Source: Kitasatospora indigofera (GTDB lineage Bacteria > Actinomycetota > Actinomycetes > Streptomycetales > Streptomycetaceae). Taken from it: a stretch of DNA of 63,448 nucleotides. Below are positions 49,661-57,651 of this stretch, piece by piece. The stretch covers positions 1 through 63,448 of the forward strand of contig NZ_BNBO01000052.1 of the NCBI RefSeq assembly GCF_014655955.1, read 5' to 3'. Positions within the stretch are counted from its first letter, which is position 1, and each line of letters opens with the position of its first letter. A program made the position numbers and the translations under genes. The notes beneath the pieces were generated by a model. That model searched no databases. It had not been told where the DNA came from and saw nothing but the letters and a program-made list of their open reading frames with translations.

Positions 49661-51538
49661 ATGCCTGCCCCCACCGCCACACCCACCGACCGCCCGGCCC
49701 CGGACAGCACCGCCCAGCGGGAGCAACTCATAGCCTCACTGAGGCAGTTCGTCCGCACCCGCGGACCCGGCTACTTGCAGGACCCGAACATCTCCTCGAT
49801 CGGCGTGGGCTACCGGACGAACAGCGGCCCGGAGGCCCGGGAGATCGCCCTCCAGTTCACCGTGGACAAGAAGGTGGGGCCCGAAGAGCTGGAAGCGCTG
49901 GGCACCACCGCCGTACCGGAGTCCGTGACGGTGGACGGTGTCGAGGTGCCCACGCAGGTGATCGAGCGCACCTTCGCCCCCGACTTCCGGGTGGTCGCCG
50001 AGACCGAGAGCCCCGTCCGCAAGCGGCGCCTCGACCCGGTGGTCCCGGGCGTCAGCGTCGGGAACGCCCACGGGCCGACCGGCACCATCGGCCTCCTGGT
50101 GTTCGACCGCGCCGACGGCACCCCCTACGTCCTGAGCAACTGGCACGTGCTGCACGGGGCGGAGGGCGCCCTGGGCGACCGGACGGTGCAGCCGGGCGCC
50201 CGCGACGACAACCGCGTCACCCAGAACCTGCTCGGCCCGCTGGTCCGCTCCCACCTGGGCATGGCCGGCGACTGCGCGGTGGCCGCCGTCAGGGACCGCC
50301 GCTTCGACCCCACGATCCTCGAACTCGGCGTCGCACCGACCGCGTTGGGCGACCCGCAGCTCGGCGACAAGGTGGTCAAGAGCGGCCGGACCACCGGCGT
50401 GACCCACGGCGTGGTGCGCCGGGTGGACACCATCGCCAAGATCGACTACGAGGGGGCGGGGGAACAGCTGATCGGCTGCTTCGAGATCGCCCTCGACCCC
50501 GGACACCTCCCGGCCGACGGCGAGGTGAGCAGCGGCGGCGACTCCGGCTCGGCCTGGATGTTCACCGGCGCCGACGGCACCGCGACCACCGTCGTCGCGG
50601 GGCTGCACTTCGGGGGCGAGACCGCGGGCAACCCCGACGAGCACGCACTGGCCTGCCTGCCGGCGTCGGTCTTCGAGAAGCTCGGGATCAGCCTGGACCA
50701 GCCCGGCGCCGAGGCCCTGGAGGCGGTCGGCGGCTACAACCCCGACTTCCTCGGGGCGGAGCTGCGGATCGGCACGCCGGAACTCCACGAGAAGATCAAG
50801 CACGACGCCTTCCGGCTGGACGGCTCCGAGGTGATCCCCTACACCCACTTCTCGCTGGCCCAGAGCGAGTCCCGGCGGTTCGCCCTCTGGGTCGCCTGGA
50901 ACGTCGACGGTGGGACCCTGAAGAACCTCGCCCGCAGCGGCATCGACTTCCGCACCGACCCCAGACTGCCCCACGACGTCCAGGTGGGCAACGAGCTGTA
51001 CCGGAACAACCGGCTCGACCGGGGCCACATCGCCCGCCGGGCCGACCTGCTCTGGGGCAGCGCCGCCGAGGCGGAGCGGGCCAACGTGGACTCGTTCTTC
51101 TACACCAACATCACGCCCCAGATGGACGACTTCAACCAGAGCTCGCAGGCCGGGGTGTGGGGGCGCCTGGAGGACGCCCTGTTCGCCGAGGTCGAGGTCG
51201 ACGACCTGCGGATCAGCGTGTTCGGCGGACCGGTCCACCAGGACGACGACCGGATCTACCGGGGCATCCGCATCCCCCGGGAGTTCTGGAAGGTGATCGC
51301 CTTCGCGGACCAGGGCGTGCTCAGGGCCAAGGCCTTCCTGCTGACCCAGAACCTCGACCAGCTGGAGGCCCTGGACCTGGACGAGTTCCGCGTCTTCCAG
51401 ATCAACCTGGGCGAGCTGGAGGAGCGGACCCAGCTGCGGTTCCCGGTCGCGCTGCGCAAGGCCGACACCCTCGCCGTCCCGGAGGCCCTGACGGACCGGC
51501 GGCCGCTCGACACACCCGCCGACATCCAGTGGCGCTGA
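49661..51538 (+). CDS. Trypsin-like protease fused to DNA/RNA non-specific endonuclease
   Basis: 625 residues, two enzymes in one chain. Residues about 135-345 are a chymotrypsin-fold protease with His162 (LSNWHVLHG), Asp204 (MAGDCAVAAV) and Ser295 (SSGGDSGSAW). Residues about 375-600 are a NUC1-type betabeta-alpha metal nuclease with the DRGH motif (RLDRGHIARRAD, general base His456), NITPQ (Asn483), Asn492 and Glu504. The first ~130 residues hold a conserved basic segment (PNISSIGVGYR...LQFTVDKK). No signal peptide. GAAGGGAAG precedes ATG 49661. It follows the M6 protease gene by 117 bp, probably in one transcript. The protease may activate or control the nuclease, or the M6 enzyme may cut between the halves; both are hypotheses. 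Confidence 0.9.
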   Translation: MPAPTATPTDRPAPDSTAQREQLIASLRQFVRTRGPGYLQDPNISSIGVGYRTNSGPEAREIALQFTVDKKVGPEELEALGTTAVPESVTVDGVEVPTQVIERTFAPDFRVVAETESPVRKRRLDPVVPGVSVGNAHGPTGTIGLLVFDRADGTPYVLSNWHVLHGAEGALGDRTVQPGARDDNRVTQNLLGPLVRSHLGMAGDCAVAAVRDRRFDPTILELGVAPTALGDPQLGDKVVKSGRTTGVTHGVVRRVDTIAKIDYEGAGEQLIGCFEIALDPGHLPADGEVSSGGDSGSAWMFTGADGTATTVVAGLHFGGETAGNPDEHALACLPASVFEKLGISLDQPGAEALEAVGGYNPDFLGAELRIGTPELHEKIKHDAFRLDGSEVIPYTHFSLAQSESRRFALWVAWNVDGGTLKNLARSGIDFRTDPRLPHDVQVGNELYRNNRLDRGHIARRADLLWGSAAEAERANVDSFFYTNITPQMDDFNQSSQAGVWGRLEDALFAEVEVDDLRISVFGGPVHQDDDRIYRGIRIPREFWKVIAFADQGVLRAKAFLLTQNLDQLEALDLDEFRVFQINLGELEERTQLRFPVALRKADTLAVPEALTDRRPLDTPADIQWR

Positions 51539-51568
51539 TCGCCTGACGGTACGTCATTCCCCTGGTGG

Positions 51569-51596
51569 CCGGCCGCAGTGGCAGCACTGCGGCCGG
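51569..51596. terminator. Bidirectional terminator hairpin
   Basis: A 12-bp perfect stem CCGGCCGCAGTG with GCAG loop between the convergent nuclease-fusion and small membrane-protein genes. Confidence 0.85.
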
Positions 51597-51618
51597 ACCC
51601 GTCCGGCGACGGCCGCCC

Positions 51619-51789
51619 CTACTGGTTGCGCCGCGCGATCGAGAGTCCGATCACCCCGACGATCGCGACCGGCCCCGCCACCAGGCCGAGCAACGGCACC
51701 TTGCCGATCAGCCCGATCGCGACCCCGACGGCCCCGAGCAGGACAAGTGTCCGCCACACCACGAGATTTCCGGGCTGCTGCTGCGCCAT
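51619..51789 (-). CDS. Small two-helix membrane protein
   Basis: 56 residues. Polar MAQQQPGN, then LVVWRTLVLLGAVGVAIGLI and LLGLVAGPVAIVGVIGLSIARRNQ as two membrane helices with a short GKVP hairpin between. ATG 51789 follows a G-rich GGGGGGAC ribosome binding site. Glycine-spaced helices suggest tight packing in an oligomer. I recognise no family. It converges on the protease-nuclease gene and could be cytosolic-membrane housekeeping, or an effector or immunity partner of it; nothing in the sequence decides. Confidence 0.65.
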   Translation of the reverse strand: MAQQQPGNLVVWRTLVLLGAVGVAIGLIGKVPLLGLVAGPVAIVGVIGLSIARRNQ

Positions 51790-51994
51790 GTCCGTCCCCC
51801 CAAAGCGAGTTGTGCGTGAAGTCACCCCACCCGGTACGACGACAAGACTGGCAGTGCGGCACCGGGAGGACAAGAGCGCGGCCGGCAGGCTCCGGTCACC
51901 GGTCCGCCCGGAGGGCGCCGTCGCTCGGCCCGCCCGGTGGTGCACCCGCCCGGGCGCCGGACGGGGGCTCAACCAGGGGGCTCAGCCGGGGCGC

Positions 51995-52201
51995 TCAGCC
52001 GGGACGGCCGGCACCGGCCGGAGCCGGTCCGGCGGGCGGCACCGGGCCCGCCGGGCCGCCGGCGCCCTCTCCACCGGGTGGTCCACCGCGAGGAGGCGCA
52101 GGGGTGAGGGTGTAGTCGGTGCCGAGGATGCCCGAGCCGGCGCCCCGGTGCCAGAGCGGCACGACCACGATCATCGCCGGGACCGGCCTGCGGTCATTCA
52201 C
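51995..52201 (-). CDS. Small Gly/Pro-rich ORF overlapping the upstream small ORF
   Basis: 68 residues from GTG 52201: MNDRRPVPAMIVVVPLWHRGAGSG and GTDYTLTPAPP, then a Gly/Pro/Ala-rich tail. It overlaps the end of the 52-residue ORF by 8 nt (GTGAATGA), as in translationally coupled pairs. No family recognised. The high Gly/Pro tail could be chance in such GC-rich DNA, so confidence is limited. Confidence 0.4.
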   Translation of the reverse strand: MNDRRPVPAMIVVVPLWHRGAGSGILGTDYTLTPAPPRGGPPGGEGAGGPAGPVPPAGPAPAGAGRPG

Positions 52202-52352
52202 CGGAGGACGCCCCGTCGGTCGCGCGACCTTCGGCGGACCGCCGGTCGGCCTCCAGGGAGCGCTCCAGCCCCGACAGCAGGGTGCGGAAGCGGGCGGCGT
52301 CGTGGTCCGACAGGTGCTCTGCCGACGGTGTCTCGGTCGATGGCTGGCTCAT
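52194..52352 (-). CDS. 52-residue acidic hypothetical protein
   Basis: Starts at ATG 52352. It reads MSQPSTETPSAEHLSDHDAA, then RFRTLLSGLERSLEADRRSA, then EGRATDGASSGE. One amphipathic helix (about 17-38) lies between disordered acidic ends. Codon third positions are strongly G/C in this frame and the 3' end overlaps the next small ORF, which supports a real pair. No clear ribosome binding site. Confidence 0.5.
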   Translation of the reverse strand: MSQPSTETPSAEHLSDHDAARFRTLLSGLERSLEADRRSAEGRATDGASSGE

Positions 52353-52672
52353 GGCCGGGCGTCTCGATTCTGCGGGGCGGGTCGGGCGGCCCGGCCCGCG
52401 GGGCGGGCCGGCGCTCCCGGAGCGAGAGCTGACGAGACGTTAGAACGACGGGATCAACGCCCACTAAACAACCGCAGGCCCTCCCGTCACACGTTCCCCA
52501 GCCGGTCCGCGCGAAACCCCGGCTCCCGGGCCCGGGCCCGCCGGGTGGGCACGGCGGGCCCGGCCCACCGCACCCCCACCCACACGTACACCCGCACCCA
52601 CACGTACACCCGCACCCGCACCCGCACCCGCACCCGCGGCGTTTCCGTCGGACGCCGGCCGCCGGACGCCCG
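52353..52672. repeat. Intergenic region with tandem ACCC-rich repeats
   Basis: Two exact 18-bp units ACCCACACGTACACCCGC (52578-52595, 52596-52613) are followed by four ACCCGC hexamers to 52637. Upstream, CGTTAGAACG near 52438 lies in a lower-GC patch that may be the promoter for the small ORFs. No gene seen. Confidence 0.7.
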
Positions 52673-53101
52673 TCAGGCCAGGCCCGCCGCCCGCAGGACG
52701 GAGGCCCGCCCCAGCACCTTGTCGACGCTGATCTCGATCACGACCCGGTCCGGGTTGACCCGCGGCTGGCGGTAGCGCTCGGCATAGCGGCGGACGGCCT
52801 CCGCGACGGATTCCGGATCCTCCCGCACCACCGCGACACCCTCCAGCGTGGACCAGCGCGCCCAGTCCACCTGGCAGAGCGCCACCCGCATCCCGGCCGG
52901 TCCGGCCGCCTGGACGTTGCGGGCCTTGCGGCTGGCGCGGTTGGTGATCACCCTGGCCAGACCGGCCTCCGGGTCGTAGGTGACGCCGACCGGCACCACG
53001 TGCGGGGTGCCGTCGGGACGCGCGGTGGTCAGGGTGGAGAGGAGACGCTCGCGCCAGAATGCCAGGAAGACGTCGTCGGGGTTGCTGAGGTCATGAACCA
53101 T
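52673..53101 (-). CDS. PPOX-class F420-dependent oxidoreductase-like protein
   Basis: 142 residues of the split-barrel PPOX fold: FLAFWRERLLSTLTTARPDGTPHVVPVGVTYDPEAG, RVITNRASRKARNVQAAGPAGMRVALCQVDWARWSTLEGVAVV and a C-terminal VNPDRVVIEISVDKVLGR. This is a common F420-binding subfamily in actinobacteria and is distinct from the other member at 24.4 kb. On the minus strand TACGAT (53114-53109) lies seven bases before ATG 53101 and there is no ribosome binding site, so a leaderless mRNA is likely. Substrate unknown. Confidence 0.85.
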   Translation of the reverse strand: MVHDLSNPDDVFLAFWRERLLSTLTTARPDGTPHVVPVGVTYDPEAGLARVITNRASRKARNVQAAGPAGMRVALCQVDWARWSTLEGVAVVREDPESVAEAVRRYAERYRQPRVNPDRVVIEISVDKVLGRASVLRAAGLA

Positions 53102-53289
53102 GCTGGGGATCGTACGACCCCGGTGACCTGGCCTGCACCACCCGCCCGCCGGCCGGCCCCGGGCCGCTCCGGCGGTCCGGGTGACGGCCGAGCCGGGTGA
53201 CGACCGAGCCGGGCGCCGGCCGGGCGAGGACGGCCCGTACGGCCGGCGGTCCGGGGACGGTCCGGCGAAGCACGCGTCATCGACGCGGT

Positions 53290-55758
53290 TCAGCCCGCCC
53301 CGGCGGCCCCGCCCAGCGCCGCTGCCGCGAGGCGCTGAACCTCGTCGTCCTGGACGATGCCCCGCCAACCGCCTTCACCGACGATCCGCTCGTCCTGGTC
53401 CAGGCAGGCCTGCAGCAGGGGTACCGGTGCGCGGGCCGCGGGCCCCGCCTCCGCGACCCGCCGCAACGCGGCCAGCTCGACCGGGCTGAAGGACTGCCCG
53501 GGCCCGCGGGTCAGCAGGCGGGCGAAGACCCGGCGGGCCAGGTCGCCGTCCCCGGTCACCCGCCAGTGCGCCCAGGCGACGTCGACGGCCTCGTGGCTGC
53601 GCCACCACCCCTCGTTGCCGCGCAGCCAGCGCTCGGTCCAGCCGACGCGGCCGGCCCCGGCCGCCGGCCCGAGCGGCGCGAGGCAGCGGGCCAGCGCGCT
53701 CGCGAGCGCCGCCGCCTCCCGCGCTGCCGCGGCCTCCTCCGCGGACCCCGGGCGGCCGCCCTCGCCGCCCCCGGTGACGCTCCGGCGCAGCGGGGCCGTC
53801 ACCGCGAGCACCTGGTCGACGGTGCGCAGCAGGGCCGCCCCGTCACCGGTGACGGCGAAGTGGGCCCGAGCCGTGGTCAGGGCGGTGATCCATGGATCCG
53901 CCAGTCCCGGTTCGGCCCGTCGCCCCGGCGGCGGACCGGACGGTGCCGGGCGTCCGGGAAGGGCGACGTCCCGGTACCGTTCCGACATCCGCGCGGCCGC
54001 CACGACCAGGGCCTCGGCCCCGACCCGTTCGAGCTGCGGGGCGAGGTCCGCGACTGCCGGCCCCGCCGCCTCGACGACGGTGCAGGCCAACTGCGGGTGG
54101 GTGGAGTCGAGCAGCCGGGCCAGCTCCGGCCCGGCGACGGCTGCGGCCGGCCCGCAGGCGGCGAGCGCCTCGCAGAGCAGGTGCAGCCGGGGCAGTGCGT
54201 CCGCGCGCAGGCCGCCGGGAGTGCCGTGCCCGGTACGGGACGACGTCAGGCACCGCGCGAGGGCGGCGCGCAGAGCCGGTGCCAGCCGTGCTCCGTGCCG
54301 CTCCCCGCAGGCGACCAGCGCCTCGCGCAACGGCGGTCGGGTGAACCAGTAGGAGGTCCCGCTGTAGAAGGCCGACGGGCCGAAGCCGTCTTCCTCCTCG
54401 TCCTCGTCCAGGGCGCGGACCAGTGCCGGGAGCGCACGCGGGTCACCGTGCCGGGCCAACGCCCACGCGGCCCGGACGGCCGTCGGCCGGTGCGGGTCGT
54501 CGAGGGCGGCGGCGAGGCGGTCGTCGAGCCGCTCGTCGGCCGTTCCCGCCGCGGCCAACAGGTCGGCGGCCATCATCCGGTGTTCGGGCTCGGGGTCGGA
54601 CAGCAGGCCGCCGACCAGCGGGAGCAGCTCCGGCACCGCCGACCGCCACCGCAGCATCGCGTCCGCGGCCGCCCGCAGTGCGCCCTCGCGGACCCGGGCC
54701 CGCTGATCGCCGATCAGCGCCCGGGTGATGTTCAGCCAGGCGGCGGTGTCGTCGCCGCACATGCCGCAGAGTTCCGGGGCCAGGCGGGCGCCGTCCTCCG
54801 CCCATGCCCGGTAGGCCTGCTGCGGGGTGGCCGGCGCGAGCGCCGCGTCGAGCAGGTCCCGCCAGCCGACCGACGGGTCGTCGAGCCGCCGCCGCGCGGC
54901 CAGGCGGGCGAGCCTCAGCCCGTCCGTGTCCGGGTCCGGATCCGTGTCCGGGTCGTGGTCCGCGTCGTGGGCCGGTGACCGGGTGAGCCGGTCGACGGCC
55001 GCCATCAGCGGGGCGGCCGAAGGGGCCTCTGCCGCCCGGGCCGCTGCCGCCGCCCGGGCTCCCTGCGTGCGCAGCAGCACCCGCAGCCGGAGGTCCGGCT
55101 CGACGGCGTCACGGCCCACCAGTGCCCGGGCGGCGTCCTGCGCGCGCGGCGACCATCGCGCGTACGTCCAGAGCAGCGCGGCCGCCGCCGTCCGCACCTC
55201 GGCCCCGGCGTCGTCCAGCAGCCCGACCAGGCCGTCGTGCCCGGCGACCAGCGCCGCCCGGCACTCCACGGCGGACCCGGCCGAGCGCCAGGGTTCACGC
55301 ATCTCGTTCTGCAGCGCGGCGAACCGGCCGAGGAGCTCCACGATCTCGGCCCTGAGCGGCAGGCCGGGCGTGCACGCGATCTCGACCAGGAACGGTACGA
55401 CGGCCGCACCCGCCGAGTACACGGCTCCGCCCTGGTGGTAGACCGCGGCGTCCAGGTCGTCGAGCCGCTCGCCACGGTCGGGGTCCTCCCCCGGCCGTGC
55501 CAGGGCCCGGAGCAGTCCGGGGACGTCGGCGGCGGACCCGTACGCGTGCCGCAGCCCGGCCCAGGGGACGTCGTCCAGGCCGCCGAGCGGTGCCAGGGCC
55601 GCGTCCTGCTCCGGCGTCACGGCCGGTGCCGGCCACGACGCGGGTCCGGGTCCGGGCCCGGGTCCGGGCTCCGGTACGGGCTCCGGTACGGGCGCGAACC
55701 CGGGCTCGGCTGCGGCACGGTGGTCCGTGCCGTCGGAACGTGTGAGCCGACCGGCCAT
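53290..55758 (-). CDS. Large HEAT-repeat-like protein
   Basis: 822 residues, all-helical, built from Ala/Leu-rich helix pairs such as VREGALRAAADAMLRWRSAVPELLPLVGGLL and TAVRAAWALARHGDPRALPALVRALDED, the HEAT/PBS-lyase repeat pattern. A PEPVPEPGPGPGPG linker lies near the N-terminus. One region has an acidic cluster (HDADHDPDTDPDPDTDG, about 275-292) and a CGMCGDD pair of cysteines. No catalytic motif or signal peptide, so it is probably a scaffold. ATG 55758 has GAAGGAAG upstream. It stands alone, divergent from the sigma factor gene. Binding partner unknown. Confidence 0.75.
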   Translation of the reverse strand: MAGRLTRSDGTDHRAAAEPGFAPVPEPVPEPGPGPGPGPASWPAPAVTPEQDAALAPLGGLDDVPWAGLRHAYGSAADVPGLLRALARPGEDPDRGERLDDLDAAVYHQGGAVYSAGAAVVPFLVEIACTPGLPLRAEIVELLGRFAALQNEMREPWRSAGSAVECRAALVAGHDGLVGLLDDAGAEVRTAAAALLWTYARWSPRAQDAARALVGRDAVEPDLRLRVLLRTQGARAAAAARAAEAPSAAPLMAAVDRLTRSPAHDADHDPDTDPDPDTDGLRLARLAARRRLDDPSVGWRDLLDAALAPATPQQAYRAWAEDGARLAPELCGMCGDDTAAWLNITRALIGDQRARVREGALRAAADAMLRWRSAVPELLPLVGGLLSDPEPEHRMMAADLLAAAGTADERLDDRLAAALDDPHRPTAVRAAWALARHGDPRALPALVRALDEDEEEDGFGPSAFYSGTSYWFTRPPLREALVACGERHGARLAPALRAALARCLTSSRTGHGTPGGLRADALPRLHLLCEALAACGPAAAVAGPELARLLDSTHPQLACTVVEAAGPAVADLAPQLERVGAEALVVAAARMSERYRDVALPGRPAPSGPPPGRRAEPGLADPWITALTTARAHFAVTGDGAALLRTVDQVLAVTAPLRRSVTGGGEGGRPGSAEEAAAAREAAALASALARCLAPLGPAAGAGRVGWTERWLRGNEGWWRSHEAVDVAWAHWRVTGDGDLARRVFARLLTRGPGQSFSPVELAALRRVAEAGPAARAPVPLLQACLDQDERIVGEGGWRGIVQDDEVQRLAAAALGGAAGAG

Positions 55759-56079
55759 CGCAGGACTTCCTTCAGGAGCCGGGGCCGACCGCCCCGGACG
55801 TCGTCGCAGGCCGGGCCTGCACGGGCGGGGCCCCGGCGTGAGCGCCGTGGCCCGGGCGAACGCGCCGTCCGGGCGCCCCGCCGTACCCGGCCCATCAGTA
55901 CGCGATCCGCCGGGCGCCCGCAACGGGGTTCCGCGCCGGCGGCCCGGGGGGCGGTCCCGGCGGTGCTCCCGGGGGCGGTCCCGGGGGAAAGTGCCCCACC
56001 CGCACGACATCCTGACGCCTCGCGTAGTCATGAGGGGTATGCACGGGGATCACGGAACAAGCGAACAGGCGGTAACCGA
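55759..56079. other. Divergent region before sigma factor gene
   Basis: 321 bp. It holds an imperfect duplication of GGGCGGTCCCGG (about 55949-55985) and a less GC-rich stretch (55990-56075) that should contain the sigma-factor promoter. TAGTCAT and TAACCG hexamers occur but no clear -35 pairs with them. No gene. Confidence 0.4.
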
Positions 56080-56586
56080 GTGAAATCAGCACAGGAGGAT
56101 GAGTACCTGGAGTTCGTGGCCGCGAGGGCGAAGGCGCTCTACCGTTCGGCGTACGTCCTCGCGGCCGGTGACACGCATCTCGCCGAGGACCTGGTCCAGG
56201 AGACCCTCAGCCGGATGTACGTGCACTGGAACAGGGTGGCCGGTGCGGACAACCCGGCGGCCTACGCCCAGACGGTGCTGGTCCGCACCTTCCTCAGCCT
56301 GCGGCGTCGCAGGAGCACCGGCGAGCGCCCGGTCGGGACCCTGCCCGACGGTGCGGCGCCCGGCCCGGACACCGCCCTGCGGCTCACCCTGCTGGACGCG
56401 CTCGGCCAACTCCCGCCCCGCGACCGGGCGGTGCTCCTGCTGCGCTACTGGGAGGACCGCAGCATCGAGGAGACCGCCCGGATGCTCAGGCTGAGCAGCA
56501 GCGCGGTCCGCTCGCAGGGCACCCGCGCACTCGGCAGGGTGCGTGCGCTGCTCGGCGACAGCCTGTCCGACCTGGTCCCGCACTGA
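56080..56586 (+). CDS. SigE-family ECF RNA polymerase sigma factor
   Basis: 168 residues from GTG 56080. Region 2 (about 12-75: YRSAYVLAAGDTHLAEDLVQETLSRMYVHWNRV) and region 4 (about 105-160: LLDALGQLPPRDRAVLLLRYWEDRSIEETARMLRLSSSAVRSQGTRAL) are those of the actinobacterial SigE (M4A-type) family. The following gene encodes a single-span membrane protein, a normal arrangement for ECF regulation. Signal unknown. Confidence 0.92.
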   Translation: MKSAQEDEYLEFVAARAKALYRSAYVLAAGDTHLAEDLVQETLSRMYVHWNRVAGADNPAAYAQTVLVRTFLSLRRRRSTGERPVGTLPDGAAPGPDTALRLTLLDALGQLPPRDRAVLLLRYWEDRSIEETARMLRLSSSAVRSQGTRALGRVRALLGDSLSDLVPH

Positions 56587-56651
56587 GTACCGGTGCACGC
56601 AGGTCACACCCGCCGCAAGGCCCCCATCAGCGACCGAAAGGTGACGCCAGC

Positions 56652-57470
56652 ATGCCGTTCGAAGCAGACCTCGCCCATGCCCTGGACCGCACGACCGACT
56701 CCCTCGACCCCGATCTCACCGCCCTGCTGGGCGGAGCCGTCGAACGCGGGCGGAACCGTCGGCGCCGGCGCCGCGCCGCCGTCGTCACCGGGATCGGCGC
56801 CGGGGTGGGCGCCTGCGTCGTGATCGCGGCGGCCGCCGGCCTGGTGGTCCCCGGCGGGCTCCCCGGGACCCGCTCCGCGGGCTCCGACATCGAGCCGGTG
56901 GCGCTGGCGATGCCGCGTTCCGCGATCACCGGCGACCAGATGGTCCAGGCCCTGGAGATGACGCTCCCCGGGGGCCGGTTCAGCCAGGTGACCGGGCAGA
57001 GCAACAACCCCTCCGACCCGTCCGGCGGGTACGTCGCCAACGGCGAACTGATCGTCGACGACGGGCAGGGCGCCGCCATGGTCGGCGTCTCGGCCGTGCG
57101 GCTCAAGCTGCCGCTCGGCGACGGCGACGGGCTGAGCTGCGAGCGGACGCCCGCCCGCGCCAAGGGTGACACCTGCAAGCTGAGCGAACTGCCGAGCAGT
57201 GCCGCCGTCCCCGGCGGCGCCGTGGTGATGACGGAGCAGAACGCGGCCGAGCACCCCGTCCGGGCCGACACCGCCCACCGCTGGACGGTGACGGTGACGC
57301 TGAAGTCGACCGGCGCGCAGCTCCAGCTGGTGGAGTGGAACAGCACCGGTGGCGGCAGCGGCGCCGACACGCCGAAGGCGACCCGCACCGCTCCCCCGCT
57401 CACCGAGCAGCAGGTGGTGGCCGCGCTCACCGGCCCCGCCTGGGCGCCGATCCTCGGTGCCGTCGGCTGA
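56652..57470 (+). CDS. Membrane-anchored partner of SigE-family sigma factor
   Basis: 272 residues. A short cytosolic N-terminus (FEADLAHALDRTTDSLDPDLTALLGGAVERG, about 2-34), a basic stretch RNRRRRRRA, one membrane helix (AAVVTGIGAGVGACVVIAAAAGLVV) and a ~200-residue extracellular domain with two cysteines (LSCERTP, DTCKLSE). The layout is that of putative anti-sigma proteins, though the N-terminus lacks the zinc HxxxCxxC motif. AAAGGTGA precedes ATG 56652. Cotranscribed with the sigma factor gene (65-bp gap). Confidence 0.75.
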   Translation: MPFEADLAHALDRTTDSLDPDLTALLGGAVERGRNRRRRRRAAVVTGIGAGVGACVVIAAAAGLVVPGGLPGTRSAGSDIEPVALAMPRSAITGDQMVQALEMTLPGGRFSQVTGQSNNPSDPSGGYVANGELIVDDGQGAAMVGVSAVRLKLPLGDGDGLSCERTPARAKGDTCKLSELPSSAAVPGGAVVMTEQNAAEHPVRADTAHRWTVTVTLKSTGAQLQLVEWNSTGGGSGADTPKATRTAPPLTEQQVVAALTGPAWAPILGAVG

Positions 57471-57562
57471 CCCGCCGCAGCGCCGGACGGGCGGCGCGTC
57501 AGGCCCGCCGGACGGCGGCGGGCGGACGGCGGACGCGCGTCGGCCGCCCGCCGGGCCTGACC

Positions 57563-57601
57563 CGGGGTGGGGGGACGCGGGATGGGTGGGCCTGGGATGG
57601 G
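57563..57601 (+). repeat. G-rich tandem GGGATGGGT stretch
   Basis: Runs GGGG, GGGGGG, GGG, GGG, GGG, GGG, GGG separated by 1-4 bases on the plus strand, including two GGGATGGGT copies, lie in the 180-bp gap before the ECF41 gene. Potential to form a G-quadruplex; no other feature in this gap. Confidence 0.55.
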
Positions 57602-57651
57602 TAGGCGCGGGGTGGCCGGGCCCCCGGGGTGGGTGGACGCGGCCCGCACCC

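Noticed and set aside
52578..52637. ACCC-rich tandem repeat as a telomere-like or origin iteron
   Set aside because: No DnaA boxes, no palindromic telomere structure, and units are simple ACCCGC derivatives.
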